The notes beneath the pieces were generated by a model that did no database searches, was not told the origin of the DNA, and was given only the letters and a program-made list of their open reading frames with translations. From positions 48,321-112,320 of the forward strand of contig NZ_FWWW01000087.1 of assembly GCF_900176135.1 (NCBI RefSeq): DNA of 64,000 nucleotides, given 5' to 3'. This document shows positions 41,664 through 50,544 of the stretch, one piece after another. Source of the DNA: Hymenobacter roseosalivarius DSM 11622 (GTDB taxonomy: Bacteria > Bacteroidota > Bacteroidia > Cytophagales > Hymenobacteraceae). How positions within the stretch are numbered: the first letter of the stretch is position 1; the number at the start of each line of letters is the position of its first letter. Position numbers and translations under genes: made by a program.

Positions 41664-43661
41664 CTACTTAACCTCTAAGCGCTGCGAGCTGATTTTGCCC
41701 TTCTCGCCTACGCGCACCAGATACAAACCACTTGCTAAGCTCTGAATGTCTAAGCGCTGGCCTAGTGTACCACGCTTCTCCAGAACCGTTTTGCCAGTCA
41801 TGCTGATAATCTGCACATAGTCAGTGCCAGTTGGCAGCATCACGTAGTCAGTTGCTGGGTTAGGATAGATCGTTACGCCAGTAGAAGCCTTCGAGGAAGC
41901 ACTTGAACTCGTGCCGCTCAGTGTTGCGCTGGAGCTAACACTGTTGGCGCTAACGCCAGTGCCGATCCGGGTGAGAACCCAACGCTGGTTGTTGCCACCG
42001 TTATCATCCCACTGTAATACCTCAGCTCCGGCGGCGCTGCTGCGACCAAATACGTCTAATACCTGGTTGGTACCTTTGTGCGTTAGCTTGTAGGTGCCAT
42101 CACCCTGACGCTGGACAATCCAACGCTGGTTGTCACCACCGTTATCGTCCCACTGAATCACGTTAGCACCAGCGGTAGCGCTGCCGCCTTCCACATCCAG
42201 TACTTTGTTCGTGCCTTTGTGCGTGATCTTGTAGGTGCCATCGCTGTTAAGAGTGAAAATGAAGCGCTGGTTGTCACTACCGTTATCATTCCACTGAATC
42301 ACATTAGCGCCAGCAGCCGAGCTGCTGTTAGCTACGTCCAGCACTTTGTCAGTGCCTTTATGTGTCAGCTTATACGTGCCGCCCGATACGATATCACTAT
42401 TACCAGGAGTTGGCGATGGGGTAGGAGCGGGAACAGGTGATGGAGCAGGAGCAGAAGAACCTGACGTTGGACCTACAACCACACCGTTATTACGGAGCTT
42501 AGTTTCCCAGATTACGTACTCTGCTTTTTCAGTATCGCGGGTAATTAGAAACGGCAATTCCGTATTCAGCGAGTAGTTATGGGGCTCGTTTGCATTGGGC
42601 AGGTACTGGTCGTTACGCTGCCGGCCATTATTCCGGTTAACGTACCCTATTACATTATTGTAAGCTTTGTTATTGTAGAAGATGCCTTCCTCCGATTTCA
42701 TAATGTAGACACCTACGTTATTGCAGCGTATGTACGTGCCGTCTTCTAGGTAGCCCGAGTTAATGATCCGGTTGTTATAAAACTCCATGTCATGGCCCGC
42801 GCCTACGCAAATGCCTTGAGTACCGGTGCTGACAACGTGATTGTCGAAAGCTTTCGTGAAGCCGGGCGCTTCGTTTATATCGCTGCTGTGGCCGTCGCCC
42901 ATGTTGATGCCGCCCCCGCCGTAGTCGGTTTCGGTACCGGGGCTGCTAGGATAGGCACCCTGGATGTAGTTATTGTGGATAAGCATGGGGCTATCCGATG
43001 TGCCATTGGACAAGTAGAAATTGATATTCTCTTCTACCCGGCTCTTATAGGGCTCGTTAACCACCTGATTCCAGGCAACTTCTACTCCCCGTACACCGCG
43101 TACGCTGTTGAACTGCACGAACTGCACCCGCTCAAATCCACTGCCGTTGCGGAAACGGCCGTCGATGTTGCTTACTCTATTGTAAAGAATTTTTACCGTC
43201 TCGTTAGTCGACTGGTTGCCTTGGTAGAAAGCCAGATAAATACCCGACGTATGATCGAGGTAGTTGTGCTCTAGGCGAATGTTCTTGAAATTATTCGCAT
43301 CCAGAAAGCGGCCGTACCGTACGTTGTCCTGGCTTGGCGTCATACCGTAACCATTCGAGTTGCGCACCGTTAGATTGATGCCAGGATGATGGGCACGGAT
43401 CAAAATGCCCCGGCTACGAATATTCGCATTTTCAATTACTACTGGCTCGGAAGTTTCAACGCTAACAGCGGGGGTATTCGAGTCGTTGCTCTCCCAGTTG
43501 CCGGAGTAAGTACCGCCTCTGGAGATAACCAAAGGACCTTGATAGCTCTGGGCGAAGCCGGTGTAAGCACCGCCGGTGAAGAGCAGAAGCAGCCAGGAAA
43601 ACAGTGTCCAATGAGATGTTGCTTGGCGTGCTGAAGCGGGGGTAAGGTGTCGGATGTGCAT
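41664..43661 (-). CDS. Secreted right-handed beta-helix protein with ricin-B lectin domain and T9SS sorting tail
   Basis: About 665 residues. The ATG at 43661 starts a signal peptide ending YTGFAQ. Residues 40-380 have repeated short turns of the parallel beta-helix type (VVIENANIRSRGILIRAH, then YNRVSNIDGRF). A Pro/Ser/Thr linker leads to a beta-trefoil ricin domain with three similar repeats (GTYKLTHKGTDKVLDV and QRW motifs DNQRF, DNQRW, NNQRW). The C-terminal 80 residues (GVTIYPNPATDYVMLPTG, then GLYLVRVG) are a type IX secretion sorting domain. It should be exported to the surface and bind and perhaps cut a polysaccharide. The longer frame start at 43817 lacks a signal peptide and is rejected. 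Confidence 0.88.
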   Translation of the reverse strand: MHIRHLTPASARQATSHWTLFSWLLLLFTGGAYTGFAQSYQGPLVISRGGTYSGNWESNDSNTPAVSVETSEPVVIENANIRSRGILIRAHHPGINLTVRNSNGYGMTPSQDNVRYGRFLDANNFKNIRLEHNYLDHTSGIYLAFYQGNQSTNETVKILYNRVSNIDGRFRNGSGFERVQFVQFNSVRGVRGVEVAWNQVVNEPYKSRVEENINFYLSNGTSDSPMLIHNNYIQGAYPSSPGTETDYGGGGINMGDGHSSDINEAPGFTKAFDNHVVSTGTQGICVGAGHDMEFYNNRIINSGYLEDGTYIRCNNVGVYIMKSEEGIFYNNKAYNNVIGYVNRNNGRQRNDQYLPNANEPHNYSLNTELPFLITRDTEKAEYVIWETKLRNNGVVVGPTSGSSAPAPSPVPAPTPSPTPGNSDIVSGGTYKLTHKGTDKVLDVANSSSAAGANVIQWNDNGSDNQRFIFTLNSDGTYKITHKGTNKVLDVEGGSATAGANVIQWDDNGGDNQRWIVQRQGDGTYKLTHKGTNQVLDVFGRSSAAGAEVLQWDDNGGNNQRWVLTRIGTGVSANSVSSSATLSGTSSSASSKASTGVTIYPNPATDYVMLPTGTDYVQIISMTGKTVLEKRGTLGQRLDIQSLASGLYLVRVGEKGKISSQRLEVK

Positions 43662-43857
43662 TCGTTGAGGAGTTTGAAAGAATAAAAGTGAACAATCCAG
43701 AGTGAACGAAACAGACCAGTTTAGATGGGAGTCTACTGGTTTAGAAGTGGCAATATTACTGGATAAACCCGAACCCGAAGCAAGAGGACAAAAAGTTGCA
43801 CATAGTGGAAACGCCATAAAGCCTATTGTTCAGTCAAGTAGATAAAGCCATAATCAA

Positions 43858-43905
43858 TATAGTAAAAAAGCCCCCCAGAGCATTCTGGGGGGCTTTTTTA
43901 CTATA
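43858..43905. terminator. Strong bidirectional terminator built from two C6 motif copies
   Basis: TATAGTAAAAAAGCCCCCCA plus GA pairs exactly with its complement across GCAT: a 22-bp stem whose arms are the window-wide A-tract/C6 motif in opposite orientations. Confidence 0.88.
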
Positions 43906-44333
43906 TTATGTAAAGTAGATCCTACCTCTTTATTACAAATAAAAAGGCGTGAATAGCCTGAATTTTTCGCTAGGTGCCATTATAAGGTTCTAAGTATAGG
44001 TAATGATTTATATTGAAATACGGCGTGAGAAAATTGGACAACGAATCAGGTAGAAAGATAACTTATGCCCTAGTGGTGTAGCTGAAAGAACAGCCCGTCA
44101 ACCACAATAATGCTAAGGTTTTTTATCGAGCCTTGGCTAATTGAAATGGTTGCTAACGGTGGAGGGTATAACTCACTAAATTATTTCACAACGATAATAA
44201 TCTCAGATTTCACCTTTTAATATAATATAGGGTTGTAATATATGAACTTTGGTAAGCTTGATCGTAGATATATTGTAAAAGTTATATTTTAATTACTTAA
44301 ATTGGTGTTTACAAATTATATATTATATATAAT
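43906..44333. other. AT-rich intergenic stretch
   Basis: About 430 bases rich in A and T, with many TATA runs near 44210-44330. I see no gene, RNA fold or repeat. It borders the ruined GH127 gene and may be decayed coding DNA. Confidence 0.5.
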
Positions 44334-45650
44334 TTATTGAATTAAAAGGCCTTTGCCTGTGCTTATGGCAGGTATATATCTCTCCATTGGCTTTTCTTGT
44401 TTTACGCCTTTTGCAGCCTGAATCTTATGGTTAAGGCGAGGGGATTTGTCCGGTAAAAACTCAGCCTTGGTTTCCATAGGTAAGGCCATGCTCACCACGT
44501 CACCCGACTTCCACTTGCGTTTAATGGTCAAGTAGCCGGGGGCTGACGTATTGTATTCTACGGCGCGACCATTAACGAGTACCTGACGTGCGTTCGGCTT
44601 GAGCCAGTTGGGTTGCCGGATGTGCAAGGAAAAACGGCAGGCTTTTTTTAGCTGAAGCTTCATGCTAGTCGTCTCAGCGTAAGGAAAGTGAGTTTCCTGC
44701 GTCAGGGTCAGGCCTGACTCGGGCCAGGTGAGGCGGGAGGGAATGAAGAGATTAACAAATAAGTCCTCCTTATTATGAGCATAAATCAGCTCACCGTATT
44801 TGCCGTGGTTTTCCAGGCCCGAGCCCACACAGCACCAGAAGCTTTCCTGTGGTTGGGAATACACGCGGTAATGCCGGGGCCGCATGGGGGTGAAGTACAC
44901 GAAACCACCCTTTTCCGGGTGCTGAGAGGAGAGAATGTGGTTGTAGAGGGCCCGTTCGTAGTAGTATATATAAGGAGTGGCGGCGCTGGTCAGGTACAAC
45001 TGCTTGGTTAGCTTCAGCATGTTGTAGGTATTGCAGGTTTCGGGGCCTTCCTTGCCTTCCAGCATGGCCGTGAAGTCCTAGACGGGGTGGGAGTGTTCGC
45101 TCACGCTGTTGCCGCCAATCGAGACGATACGATGCTCCACCACCGTTTTCCAGAAGAAAGCGGCCGCGTTGCTCCACGCCGTATCGCCGGAAAGCTCGGC
45201 CACGCGCTCGTAGCCGATAAACTTGGGAATCTGGGTGTTGTCGTGGAGACCGTTCAACTCATCTTTGCCCCCCAGCAGCGGCTCCAGTATCGAGCGGTGC
45301 GAAAAACGCCAGGCCAGCGTCAGGTACGTTGTGTCGCCGGTAATTTCCGCTACATCGGCCAGCACTTCATTCATGCCGCCGTGCTCGCTGCGCAGCATAT
45401 CCTGCATCTGGGCGTCGGTGAGCGAAGCGGTCAAATCAACGTCCCAGTTGGCTAGCTACACCAGCATGTCTTTAGCCTTGGCGTTGCCCGCGAACAGGTA
45501 AGCATCGCGCAGGCCCGCGTAGGTTTTGTGGATGTTGTACCAGGGTACCCATTTATCGTTGAGCGAAAAGCTGCCCGCATCGATTTTGCTGGCTTTTACC
45601 TGCTCCCACATTTTTTGCCCCCCAGCGAATGGAGCAGCGCACTAAGTTGC
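44334..45650 (-). pseudogene. GH127 family glycosidase (beta-L-arabinofuranosidase-like), degraded
   Basis: One frame of about 438 codons carries recognisable family sequence but is broken by TAG at 45077-45079 and another TAG near 45455-45457. From upstream: GGQKMWEQVKASKIDAGSFS and DKWVPWYNIHKTYAGLRDAY, then TASLTDAQMQDMLRSEHGGM, DNTQIPKFIGYERVAEL, then GPETCNTYNMLKLTKQLY and SFWCCVGSGLENHGKYGEL, which holds the zinc cysteines of GH127. The N-terminal half is missing: a stop codon precedes the CAAPFAGGQK start at about 45650, at a C6-motif copy. The C-terminus also ends early. The gene is clearly dead and points to past use of arabinose-containing polysaccharides. Confidence 0.85.
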
Positions 45651-45763
45651 TAGCTTACCCTTAAAATTTCAGGATAAAGTTGACAGCGGACAGAAGGTTG
45701 GGGCTGTCGTCTTGCAGCAGACGAGGCAAGGCATTGGCGCGTAAGGGCGGCCATCGGTACCCG

Positions 45764-47095
45764 TCACGTAATGGCCTTGTCCTGAATGTCTTCCACCGGC
45801 GGCAGCACTTTGCGGTCGCCGATAATGTAGCGCAAGCCTTTATCGTAGCTGAAGTAGGTATAGCCCCAGTTGAGCAGCACGATCAGGCGGTTGCGGAAGC
45901 TAACCAGCGAGATTACGTGCACGAAGCTCCAGGCCAGCCAGGCTAAAAAGCCCCCCAGCCGCAAATCGCGGCCAAAAAGCTTAATGTCGGCCACGGCATG
46001 GTTGCGGCCGATGGTGGCCATGCTGCCTTTATCATCGTAGCGGAAAGGCTGCATGGCTTCATTCTTAAGCCGGCGCATCAAATTCTCGCCAAGCAGGCGC
46101 CCCTGCTGCAGCGCCGGCTGCGCTACCATCGGGTGGCCTTCGGGATAAAGCTCACTGCGCATAGCCGCAATGTCGCCGAGAGCAAAAATGTTGTCGTAGC
46201 CCGCTACCTGATTGAACTCATTGACGGCGTACCGGTTGCCGGGCAGCAGACAATCAGCACCCAACCCTTGTATAGGGCTACCCGTGACGCCCGCCGCCCA
46301 GATAAGCGTGCGGGTAATCAGCTGCTCACCGGTATTGAGCGTCACGGTATAGCCGTCGTACGATTTCACGCGGCGGTCCAGCCACACCTGTACCCCAAAC
46401 TGCTTCAGGTATTCCAGCGACTTGCGGGAAGCTTCCGCCGACATCCCTTTGAGCAGCACCGGGCCGCTCTGCACCAGGTGAATATCCATTTCCTTGAAAT
46501 CCAATTCCCGGTAGTCGCGCGGAAATACGTGGGCGCGCAGCTCACTCAGAGCACCGGCAATCTCTACGCCGGTGGGGCCGCCACCCACAATCACGAAGTC
46601 CAGCAGGCTGTTGATTTTCTCCATATCGCCCAGCTGCAGGGCCTGCTCGAAGTTGGAAAGCACGGTGTTGCGCAGCTCAATGGCATCGGCCACCGTTTTC
46701 AGCGTAATGGCGTGCCGCTGCATCTGCTCATCGCCGAAGAAGTTGGACGTAGCCCCGGTGGCCAGCACCAGATAATCGTAGCGCATGCGGCCAATGGACG
46801 TTTCGAGCAACTGTTGTTCAGTATCAACACATAGGGCTTCAGCGAGGCGAAAATAGAAGTTGTCCTGGCCATCCAGAATTTTGCGGAAGGGCGACACGAT
46901 GGAGTCGGCCGCCAGGCTGGCCGTAGCTACCTGATAAAGCAGAGGTTGAAAAGCGTGGTAGTTCTGCTTGTCGATAAGCACCACCTGCACCGGCGCGTGG
47001 CGGAGCGCCCGCGCCAGCTCCAGACCGCCAAAGCCGCCGCCCACAATTACCACCCGCGGCTGATTAATATCCTCTATTTTAGTCAGGGTTTCCAT
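45764..47095 (-). CDS. ndh: Type II NADH dehydrogenase (NDH-2)
   Basis: A 443-residue flavoprotein. The FAD motif VVIVGGGFGGLELARAL lies at 14-30, a second dinucleotide fold FVIVGGGPTGVEIAGAL near 167, and DNIFALGDIAAM near 300. The C-terminal helices (LGGFLAWLAWSFVHVISLV) make a membrane-binding region. It should transfer electrons from NADH to menaquinone without pumping protons. LGGFLA is encoded by a C6-motif copy at 45945. It is followed by the degraded GH127 gene and is divergent from mmsA. Confidence 0.93.
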   Translation of the reverse strand: METLTKIEDINQPRVVIVGGGFGGLELARALRHAPVQVVLIDKQNYHAFQPLLYQVATASLAADSIVSPFRKILDGQDNFYFRLAEALCVDTEQQLLETSIGRMRYDYLVLATGATSNFFGDEQMQRHAITLKTVADAIELRNTVLSNFEQALQLGDMEKINSLLDFVIVGGGPTGVEIAGALSELRAHVFPRDYRELDFKEMDIHLVQSGPVLLKGMSAEASRKSLEYLKQFGVQVWLDRRVKSYDGYTVTLNTGEQLITRTLIWAAGVTGSPIQGLGADCLLPGNRYAVNEFNQVAGYDNIFALGDIAAMRSELYPEGHPMVAQPALQQGRLLGENLMRRLKNEAMQPFRYDDKGSMATIGRNHAVADIKLFGRDLRLGGFLAWLAWSFVHVISLVSFRNRLIVLLNWGYTYFSYDKGLRYIIGDRKVLPPVEDIQDKAIT

Positions 47096-47353
47096 ATGTA
47101 TGAGGGGGCCGGAAGTAAGAAGTCGCCAGGGTAGGGCTGAGCTTCATTTCAAGGTTAGCTGGCTGAAATACGCGAGATGGACGAAGATGGGGGTGATATT
47201 GCTCATTCACTAAAGATTCATGTGGTTGAAAAAGCCCCCCAGCCCAGCCTTACGCCTTGATCCGTGTTCATTCGGCTTTCCTGGTCTCTATTCTGGCAGA
47301 GTTGCTTTTGTGCTTTAAACTATTTACTTGCAAGAGATTAAACCCCTTGTCTT

Positions 47354-48826
47354 ATGGAAGTCGAAGTTCTGAAGTATCCCGCGGTGCGCAACTACATCGC
47401 CGGCCAGTTTGTAGCAGATGCCCATCCGCGCAGCCTGGAAGTATTCAGCCCGCTCAGCGGGGCAGTAATTTCGACCGTGCCCCTGAGTGGGCGGGCTGCG
47501 CTAAACCAGGCGGTGGAAGCTGCTCAGGCTGCCTTTCCTGCCTGGTCCGCAATGCCGATAAAAGAGCGGGTGCAGGTTTTTTATCGCTACAAAACCCTGC
47601 TGGAAAAGCATCTGCCCGAGCTAACGAATTTGGTGCGCGAGGAAAACGGCAAGACGACGGATGAGGCACGAGCCGAAGTAGAAAAGGCCATTGAGCTGAC
47701 CGAATTTGCTTGCTCTTTGCCTCAATTAGTAGCTGGTGAATTACTGGAAGTCAGCCAGGGTGTAGAATGCCGCGCCGAGCGCAAGCCTCTGGGTGTGGTG
47801 GCCTCCATCGCGCCCTTCAACTTCCCCAATATGGTCCCGCACTGGACCATTCCCAACGCTATTGCTTTGGGCAACTGCATGATCCTGAAGCCCTCCGAGC
47901 AGGTGCCCATCAGCGCTGGCCGCATCGCCGAGCTGCTGAAAGAAGCTGGCCTGCCCGATGGCGTGCTCAACATCGTGCACGGCGACAAGGAAATTGTGGA
48001 GGCCATTTGCGACCATCCTGGCATTAAGGCGGTGTCGTTCGTGGGCTCTACCAGGATTGCGAAGGTGGTTTACCAGCGCGCTACCTCCAACCTGAAGCGC
48101 TGCGTGGCGCTAGGCGGAGCCAAAAACCATTTGCTCGTCCTGCCCGATGCCCACGTAGATATGACCGCCTCCAACGTAGCGGCTTCTATGTCAGGTTGCG
48201 CCGGGCAGCGCTGTATGGCGGGCTCGGCTATGGTAGCCGTGGGCGCCGTGGAACCGATTATTTCTCGATTAGTAGAAGAAGCCCGCAAGATTGTGCCGGG
48301 TAAAAATCTGGGTTCTGTTATTAGCCGGCAGGCTAAGGAACGGATTGAACGCTACATAACGGAAGCGGAGCAAGCCGGCGCTCATATTCTATTGGATGGC
48401 CGCAACGCCGTCGTTGCCGGGCAGGAAGATGGCTATTACGTAGGCCCTACCGTTATCGACCATGTGACTACCGATATGGCCATTGCGCATGAAGAGGTCT
48501 TCGGGCCCGTGCTGGCCATTATTCGGGCCCAAGATATAGATGAGGCGTTAGCCATTGAAAATTCGTCCAACTATGGCAACGCGGCGTCGGTGTTTACCCA
48601 GAGCGGCGGACTGGCTCGCTACGTGATGGAAAATGCGTCGGCCGGTATGATAGGCGTGAACATCGGGGTGCCCGTGCCGCGGGAGCCTTTTTCCTTCGGC
48701 GGCTGGAATGAGTCCAAGTTCGGCGCCTGCGACATCACTGGCAAAAGCTCTATCGAGTTCTGGACTCAGCTCAAGAAGGTGACCACCAAGTGGAACCCCG
48801 AGTCGCGCGTGAACTGGATGAGTTAG
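47354..48826 (+). CDS. mmsA: CoA-acylating (methyl)malonate-semialdehyde dehydrogenase
   Basis: A 490-residue aldehyde dehydrogenase with PLGVVASIAPFNFPNMVPHW near 145, the NAD site FVGSTRIAKVVY near 228, the catalytic cysteine in GCAGQRCMAGSAMV near 285, and the C-terminal SFGGWNESKFGACD typical of MmsA. It converts malonate or methylmalonate semialdehyde to acetyl- or propionyl-CoA. As the first gene of a pyrimidine-degradation cluster it probably handles malonate semialdehyde from the beta-alanine aminotransferase. It lies 170 bases before the next gene, with a palindromic repeat between them. Cytoplasmic. Confidence 0.93.
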   Translation: MEVEVLKYPAVRNYIAGQFVADAHPRSLEVFSPLSGAVISTVPLSGRAALNQAVEAAQAAFPAWSAMPIKERVQVFYRYKTLLEKHLPELTNLVREENGKTTDEARAEVEKAIELTEFACSLPQLVAGELLEVSQGVECRAERKPLGVVASIAPFNFPNMVPHWTIPNAIALGNCMILKPSEQVPISAGRIAELLKEAGLPDGVLNIVHGDKEIVEAICDHPGIKAVSFVGSTRIAKVVYQRATSNLKRCVALGGAKNHLLVLPDAHVDMTASNVAASMSGCAGQRCMAGSAMVAVGAVEPIISRLVEEARKIVPGKNLGSVISRQAKERIERYITEAEQAGAHILLDGRNAVVAGQEDGYYVGPTVIDHVTTDMAIAHEEVFGPVLAIIRAQDIDEALAIENSSNYGNAASVFTQSGGLARYVMENASAGMIGVNIGVPVPREPFSFGGWNESKFGACDITGKSSIEFWTQLKKVTTKWNPESRVNWMS

Positions 48827-48845
48827 AGGCCTAATCGTAAAAGGT

Positions 48846-48971
48846 GGTCATGCTGAGGCGGAGCCGAAGCATATCGCGTGCTGACGTTATAGAGCATGAC
48901 CGCTTTTTCAGGGCGCTAACAACTCCATAACATCAGTACGCGATATGCTTCGGCTCCGCCTCAGCATGACC
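48846..48971. repeat. Palindromic intergenic repeat, GTCATGC family (43-bp arms)
   Basis: The arms at 48846-48888 and 48929-48971 match at all but a couple of positions (GGTCATGCTGAGGCGGAGCC, then GAAGCATATCGCGTGCTGAC). The central loop also holds AGCATGACCGC. It is the cleanest copy of the family and lies between mmsA and the aminotransferase. Confidence 0.88.
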
Positions 48972-48997
48972 GAAAAAACAAATAAACCCACCTCACC

Positions 48998-50350
48998 ATG
49001 GAAACGCTCACCCACGACAAGCAACAGATTCTGCAGGACAACCTTGATTACACGCTTTTCTCCTGGTCGAAGCAGGCGGGGCTGAATCCGATTAATGCCG
49101 AGCGGGCCGAAGGCGTGTACGTGTACGACCGGGACGGCAAGCGCTATATTGACTTTTCCTCCCAGCTGATGAACGTGAACATCGGCCACGGCAACCAGAA
49201 GGTGACCGAGGCGGTGGCGGCCCAGATGCAGGAGCTGAGCTACGTGTATCCCGGCATGATTACCAAGGCCCGCGGCGACCTGGGCAGGAAGCTGGCCGAA
49301 ATAACGCCCCCCAACCTGACCAAAGCCTTTTTTACGCTGGGTGGAGCGGAGTCAATTGAGAATGCCATCAAGCTGGCCCGCGTGTACACCGGCCGCCACA
49401 AAATCGTGACCCTATACCTCTCATTCCATGGCGCGTCGTACGGGGCCATCAGTGCCGGCGGCGACCCGCGCAAGCTGGCCGTAGATAGCCAGGCGATGCC
49501 GGGGGTAGTACACGTCGAAAACCCGTATTTCTACCGCTGCCCCTGGTACAGCACCACGCCCGAAGAATGCGCCGAGCGGGCCGCGGCCCACATGGAGCGG
49601 GTTATTCAGTACGAGGGACCCGGCAACGTGGCTGCCATTCTTATGGAAGGTGAATCAGGCACCTCGGGCTGCATAAAATACCCCCCAACCTACTGGCAGC
49701 GGGTGCGCGCCATCTGCGACAAATATGGTATTCTGCTCATCGCCGACGAGGTAATGAGCGGGTTTGGCCGCACCGGCAAATGGTTCGGTTCCGACCACCA
49801 CGGCGTAAAAGTGGACATGATGGCAATAGCCAAGGGTATCACGGCCGGCTACCTGCCACTGGGGGCCGTGATGGTGGATGAAAAAATAGCTGCCTCCTTC
49901 GACGACAAACCTTTGCCTCTTGGTCTGACCTACTCGGCCCACCCCGTTTCGTGCGCGGCCGCCGTAGCGGTGCTCGACATTTACGAAGAGGAAAACATGA
50001 TTGAGAATGCCGCCGAAATGGGCAAATACATGGACGCCCGCATCTGCGACCTGATGGGCCAGCACCCCAGCATCGGCGACTGGCGCAATACAGGTCTGCT
50101 GGGCTGCATTGAGCTGGTAAAGAACCGCGAAACCAGAGAGCCCATGGCTCCCTGGAACGCTGCCCCCAACCAAATGGAAGTAATGAATCAGGTGGCGGCC
50201 AAAATCCGGGAGCTGGGCATGTACACCTTCGTGCGCTGGAACTACATTTTCATCGCGCCGCCGCTGAATATTACTAAAGAGGAGGTGGAAGAAGGACTGG
50301 CCATTATTTCCCAGGCCGTCAGCATTGCTGACCAGCATACGCACGGCTGA
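48998..50350 (+). CDS. Class III aminotransferase, probably beta-alanine aminotransferase
   Basis: A 450-residue PLP enzyme. VYVYDRDGKRYIDFSS near 40, FFTLGGAESIENAIKLAR near 110, LLIADEVMSGFGRTG near 250 (the aspartate that binds PLP), and the PLP lysine in MAIAKGITAGYLPLGAV near 276. It should transfer the amino group of beta-alanine to a keto acid, giving malonate semialdehyde for MmsA. That assignment rests on its place between mmsA and hydA; class III enzymes vary widely in substrate. The ATG at 48998 follows the palindromic repeat closely. Confidence 0.85.
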   Translation: METLTHDKQQILQDNLDYTLFSWSKQAGLNPINAERAEGVYVYDRDGKRYIDFSSQLMNVNIGHGNQKVTEAVAAQMQELSYVYPGMITKARGDLGRKLAEITPPNLTKAFFTLGGAESIENAIKLARVYTGRHKIVTLYLSFHGASYGAISAGGDPRKLAVDSQAMPGVVHVENPYFYRCPWYSTTPEECAERAAAHMERVIQYEGPGNVAAILMEGESGTSGCIKYPPTYWQRVRAICDKYGILLIADEVMSGFGRTGKWFGSDHHGVKVDMMAIAKGITAGYLPLGAVMVDEKIAASFDDKPLPLGLTYSAHPVSCAAAVAVLDIYEEENMIENAAEMGKYMDARICDLMGQHPSIGDWRNTGLLGCIELVKNRETREPMAPWNAAPNQMEVMNQVAAKIRELGMYTFVRWNYIFIAPPLNITKEEVEEGLAIISQAVSIADQHTHG

Positions 50351-50354
50351 TAAC

Positions 50355-50370
50355 CCGCCTGGGGGGCTTT
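50355..50370. repeat. C6/G6 motif copy after the aminotransferase
   Basis: CCTGGGGGGCTTTTCTT lies 8 bases after the stop codon, unpaired. The rest of the 194-base gap before hydA is AT-rich with no clear promoter match. Confidence 0.6.
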
Positions 50371-50544
50371 TCTTGCTTTAGAGCCGATTTTATGGTGCTG
50401 TTGAGCTCCGGCTGTAGCTGGAGACCGGGACCCGTTTTGAATATAATTTGGAGTAAGAAAAATTCAATGCGCGTCAGCTATTTGAATTTGTAAAGAAAAA
50501 ATGCTAAATTTTTAGTCCCTATCCTCTACACTTTCCCTCTCTGA

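Noticed and set aside
45998..46834. Long forward frame of 278 codons opposite ndh
   Set aside because: Shadow of the well-conserved NADH dehydrogenase.
47302..47330. Promoter TTG plus TTTACTTG before mmsA
   Set aside because: The -7 box has two mismatches and the spacer does not fit, so it is not listed.
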